Below are positions 61,225 through 64,000 of a stretch of DNA of 64,000 nt, in pieces. The stretch comes from Omphiscola glabra (lineage: Eukaryota; Mollusca; Gastropoda; Lymnaeidae). Made by a program: the position numbers and the translations under genes. A model generated the notes under the pieces. The model ran no database searches, had not been told where the DNA came from, and saw nothing but the letters and a program-made list of their open reading frames with translations. Positions within the stretch are counted from its first letter, which is position 1, and every line of letters begins with the position of its first letter. The DNA lies in contig OZ024808.1 of NCBI GenBank assembly GCA_964017045.1, positions 4,543,284 to 4,607,283 on the forward strand, written 5' to 3'.

Positions 61225-64000
61225 TCCTACAACCTTTCACCTTAACTATAACCCAGTTCTACAACTGTTCACCTCAACTATAACCCAGTTCTACAACTGT
61301 TCACCTCAACTATAACCCAGTTCTACAACTGTTCACCTCAACTATAACCCAGTTCTACAACTGTTCACCTCAACTATAACCCAGTTCTACAACTGTTCAC
61401 CTCAACTATAACCCAGTTCTACAACTGTTCACCTCAACTATAACCCAGTTCTACAACTGTTCACCTCAACTATAACCCAGTTCTACAACTGTTCACCTCA
61501 ACTATAACCCAGTTCTACAACTGTTCACCTCAACTATAACCCAGTTCTACAACTGTTCACCTCAACTATAACCCAGTTCTACAACTGTTCACCTCAACTA
61601 TAACCCAGTTCTACAACTGTTCACCTCAACTATAACCCAGTTCTACAACTGTTCACCTCAACTATAACCCAGTTCTACAACTGTTCACCTCAACTATAAC
61701 CCAGTTCTACAACTGTTCACCTCAACTATAACCCAGTTCTACAACTGTTCACCTCAACTATAACCCAGTTCTACAACTGTTCACCTCAACTATAACCCAG
61801 TTCTACAACTGTTCACCTCAACTATAACCCAGTTCTACAACTGTTCACCTCAACTATAACCCAGTTCTACAACTGTTCACCTCAACTATAACCCAGTTCT
61901 ACAACTGTTCACCTCAACTATAACCCAGTTCTACAACTGTTCACCTCAACTATAACCCAGTTCTACAACTGTTCACCTCAACTATAACCCAGTTCTACAA
62001 CTGTTCACCTCAACTATAACCCAGTTCTACAACTGTTCACCTCAACTATAACCCAGTTCTACAACTGTTCACCTCAACTATAACCCAGTTCTACAACTGT
62101 TCACCTCAACTATAACCCAGTTCTACAACTGTTCACCTCAACTATAACCCAGTTCTACAACTGTTCACCTCAACTATAACCCAGTTCTACAACTGTTCAC
62201 CTCAACTATAACCCAGTTCTACAACTGTTCACCTCAACTATAACCCAGTTCTACAACTGTTCACCTCAACTATAACCCAGTTCTACAACTGTTCACCTCA
62301 ACTATAACCCAGTTCTACAACTGTTCACCTCAACTATAACCCAGTTCTACAACTGTTCACCTCAACTATAACCCAGTTCTACAACTGTTCACCTCAACTA
62401 TAACCCAGTTCTACAACTGTTCACCTCAACTATAACCCAGTTCTACAACTGTTCACCTCAACTATAACCCAGTTCTACAACTGTTCACCTCAACTATAAC
62501 CCAGTTCTACAACTGTTCACCTCAACTATAACCCAGTTCTACAACTGTTCACCTCAACTATAACCCAGTTCTACAACTGTTCACCTCAACTATAACCCAG
62601 TTCTACAACTGTTCACCTCAACTATAACCCAGTTCTACAACTGTTCACCTCAACTATAACCCAGTTCTACAACTGTTCACCTCAACTATAACCCAGTTCT
62701 ACAACTGTTCACCTCAACTATAACCCAGTTCTACAACTGTTCACCTCAACTATAACCCAGTTCTACAACTGTTCACCTCAACTATAACCCAGTTCTACAA
62801 CTGTTCACCTCAACTATAACCCAGTTCTACAACTGTTCACCTCAACTATAACCCAGTTCTACAACTGTTCACCTCAACTATAACCCAGTTCTACAACTGT
62901 TCACCTCAACTATAACCCAGTTCTACAACTGTTCACCTCAACTATAACCCAGTTCTACAACTGTTCACCTCAACTATAACCCAGTTCTACAACTGTTCAC
63001 CTCAACTATAACCCAGTTCTACAACTGTTCACCTCAACTATAACCCAGTTCTACAACTGTTCACCTCAACTATAACCCAGTTCTACAACTGTTCACCTCA
63101 ACTATAACCCAGTTCTACAACTGTTCACCTCAACTATAACCCAGTTCTACAACTGTTCACCTCAACTATAACCCAGTTCTACAACTGTTCACCTCAACTA
63201 TAACCCAGTTCTACAACTGTTCACCTCAACTATAACCCAGTTCTACAACTGTTCACCTCAACTATAACCCAGTTCTACAACTGTTCACCTCAACTATAAC
63301 CCAGTTCTACAACTGTTCACCTCAACTATAACCCAGTTCTACAACTGTTCACCTCAACTATAACCCAGTTCTACAACTGTTCACCTCAACTATAACCCAG
63401 TTCTACAACTGTTCACCTCAACTATAACCCAGTTCTACAACTGTTCACCTCAACTATAACCCAGTTCTACAACTGTTCACCTCAACTATAACCCAGTTCT
63501 ACAACTGTTCACCTCAACTATAACCCAGTTCTACAACTGTTCACCTCAACTATAACCCAGTTCTACAACTGTTCACCTCAACTATAACCCAGTTCTACAA
63601 CTGTTCACCTCAACTATAACCCAGTTCTACAACTGTTCACCTCAACTATAACCCAGTTCTACAACTGTTCACCTCAACTATAACCCAGTTCTACAACTGT
63701 TCACCTCAACTATAACCCAGTTCTACAACTGTTCACCTCAACTATAACCCAGTTCTACAACTGTTCACCTCAACTATAACCCAGTTCTACAACTGTTCAC
63801 CTCAACTATAACCCAGTTCTACAACTGTTCACCTCAACTATAACCCAGTTCTACAACTGTTCACCTCAACTATAACCCAGTTCTACAACTGTTCACCTCA
63901 ACTATAACCCAGTTCTACAACTGTTCACCTCAACTATAACCCAGTTCTACAACTGTTCACCTCAACTATAACCCAGTTCTACAACTGTTCACCTCAACTA
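61225..64000. repeat. 32-bp satellite in intron 3 of B, at least 86 copies, runs off the window
   Basis: Unit ACAACTGTTCACCTCAACTA plus TAACCCAGTTCT. Only the first unit differs; the remaining 2.7 kb look identical copy to copy. It continues past the right edge, so its length and copy B's exons 1-3 are not visible. Confidence 0.97.

Overview
The window looks like a stretch of an intron-rich, repeat-laden invertebrate nuclear genome. It has AT-rich introns, spliced genes, several non-LTR retrotransposon relics (CR1/L2-like and RTE-like), hAT and mariner-type MITEs, and an extreme load of minisatellites. The repeat mix suggests a lophotrochozoan, possibly a gastropod mollusc, but that is inference only.

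The real genes are two head-to-tail paralogues of an ABCG2-like half ABC transporter, both on the minus strand. Copy A is complete for its coding part: 17 exons between 36170 (ATG) and 7863 (stop), summing to 1929 bp or 642 residues with no internal stop. Human ABCG2 has 655 residues. Copy B lies upstream in the direction of transcription. Its exons 4 to 17 (1572 bp, 523 residues plus stop) run from 61114 to 44019, and its exons 1 to 3 lie beyond the right edge. All 14 shared exons have identical lengths and phases in the two copies. Each encodes an N-terminal nucleotide-binding domain (Q-loop, signature, Walker B and H-loop visible; Walker A only in A) followed by a six-helix G-type membrane domain. 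Such half transporters act as dimers, usually exporting amphipathic compounds at the plasma membrane.

Layout: 1-7862 is 3' flank of copy A, with hAT and mariner-like elements, LINE fragments and, at about 1040-2090, a decayed copy of the intron 16/exon 16/intron 15 region of a third ABCG2-like gene. 7863-36170 is gene A. 36187-43956 is the intergenic region, with minisatellites, LINE fragments and a perfect hairpin. 44019 to beyond 61114 is gene B. 61225-64000 is a very uniform 32-bp satellite inside intron 3 of B.

The most striking feature is that most introns carry private minisatellites, unrelated between homologous introns of A and B, and at least eight contain a splice junction: the repeat unit is the last or first bases of the exon plus the adjoining splice site. 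Exons 3, 7, 13 and 16 of A and 6, 13, 14 and 16 of B are affected, so rows of duplicate donors or acceptors sit beside the real ones. In B exon 14 the 27-bp unit is in frame and would add nine hydrophobic residues per unit inside a membrane helix. In A exon 7 an in-frame 66-bp duplication lies across the donor. Intron 8 of A holds a 5.5-kb array of a 19-bp unit with higher-order structure (171 bp, about 722 bp and 1577 bp).
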